A DNA stretch of 64,000 bases from contig CM060112.1 in NCBI GenBank assembly GCA_030522415.1, forward strand, positions 10,716,501-10,780,500, given 5' to 3'. This DNA is from Channallabes apus (lineage: Eukaryota; Chordata; Actinopteri; Siluriformes; Clariidae). The position numbers and the translations under genes are program-made. This document shows, one piece after another, positions 63,482-64,000 of the stretch; position 1 is the first letter of the stretch; each line of letters begins with the position of its first letter. Under the pieces are notes generated by a model. The model made no database searches and had not been told where the DNA came from. It saw nothing but the letters and a program-made list of their open reading frames with translations.

Positions 63482-64000
63482 GTGAATAATAACGCTTGCA
63501 CAAACACGCACCAGAAACCTGAATAGTGTCAGGTTCCTCACCCATTCGATATAATTAATGGAAGAATGCCACAGTTTCCACCTAGCGAGCAGGGCTAATT
63601 TTGCTCTCCGGCTGTCACATTGTCGGGATTCAAACTCTCGGTAATTAATTCTTAGACCGTTGCACCATTCAGAAAACCTTAATGGGATTTTTTTAACACT
63701 GAAGTGTTTATGTTCAGCGCCAGAACACTGCCTTTTCATTAGCGAGTGCGGCTGCTGTATGCGTTATTCTGTTTATCGATGTACTCCGGAGAGTCATCTC
63801 CTCTGCTTGGAAACACAGAAGCATGAACATCCTGCTGCCCAGATCACAGAGAAGAATTCACTTTGCCTCTACAAGCACTTTGGTGCATCACATATGTTCA
63901 TTTAGGGAGTGCGAGTGCGGAACGAGTGATCATGAGCACGTCTGGAATCACTCTGGTCTTGATTGGCATCTCTTTGAGGGGAAGAAAGAAAGCCTCAAGC
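63482..64000 (+). other. Intron after the C1orf226-like exon
   Basis: Begins GTGAATAATAACG. No exon was recognised. The last 52 bases include a perfect copy of a 48-bp segment from 62629-62676. Confidence 0.7.
63949..63996 (+). repeat. 48-bp direct repeat, copy 2
   Basis: Perfect copy of 62629-62676, exactly 1320 bp downstream, so the C1orf226-like exon lies between the two copies. Confidence 0.95.

Noticed and set aside
63069..63739. Two long - strand ORFs opposite the C1orf226-like exon
   Set aside because: Antisense shadows of a GC-rich exon; the + strand frame has conserved family sequence and correct splice sites.

Overview
This is vertebrate nuclear DNA, almost certainly from a teleost fish. 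It is intron-rich, with GT-AG spliced exons. It carries Tc1/mariner, hAT and PIF/Harbinger transposons, tRNA-headed SINEs and L2-like LINE tails of the kinds common in bony fish, plus very long CA/GT, AT and CT microsatellites. Several repeat types resemble those of otophysan fish such as catfishes, but that narrower placement is inference. There are no bacterial-type operons and no CRISPR.

Two real genes are visible, both on the + strand. The first is the 3' part of NOS1AP (CAPON), the nitric oxide synthase 1 adaptor protein. Six consecutive coding exons are present at 4441-4549, 12507-12648, 18513-18670, 39091-39252, 46049-46214 and 48157-48605. They encode 394 residues: the second half of the PTB domain, an acidic linker, a Gln-rich coiled coil, and the C-terminal region ending in the PDZ ligand EIAV. 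All splice phases agree. The first part of the gene lies upstream of the window. The second gene starts at 63214-63481: one coding exon of the C1orf226-like gene, which also follows NOS1AP in mammals. Its remaining exons lie beyond the window.

Everything else is intron or intergenic DNA. By region: 1-4440 is intron with a palindromic Tc1-like MITE and a SINE. 4550-12506 is intron with SINE and Tc1-family copies. 12649-18512 is a transposon pile-up (Harbinger, nested SINEs, a broken Tc1 transposase). 18671-39090 is a 20 kb intron with a long hairpin, Tigger and Harbinger remains, and a LINE with a 656-codon open reverse transcriptase reading frame nested inside a mariner element. 39253-46048 and 46215-48156 are introns. 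48606-63213 is the 3' UTR plus spacer, with a hAT MITE holding a 21-bp tandem array and another hAT MITE holding a probable solo LTR.

The most interesting biological signal is at the junction of the two genes. A good internal splice donor inside the last NOS1AP coding exon (after 48306) is in phase with the acceptor of the C1orf226-like exon (63214), and no stop lies between that acceptor and its conserved MFEN start. A read-through splice would make a NOS1AP/C1orf226 fusion protein that keeps the PTB domain and coiled coil but loses the nNOS-binding tail.
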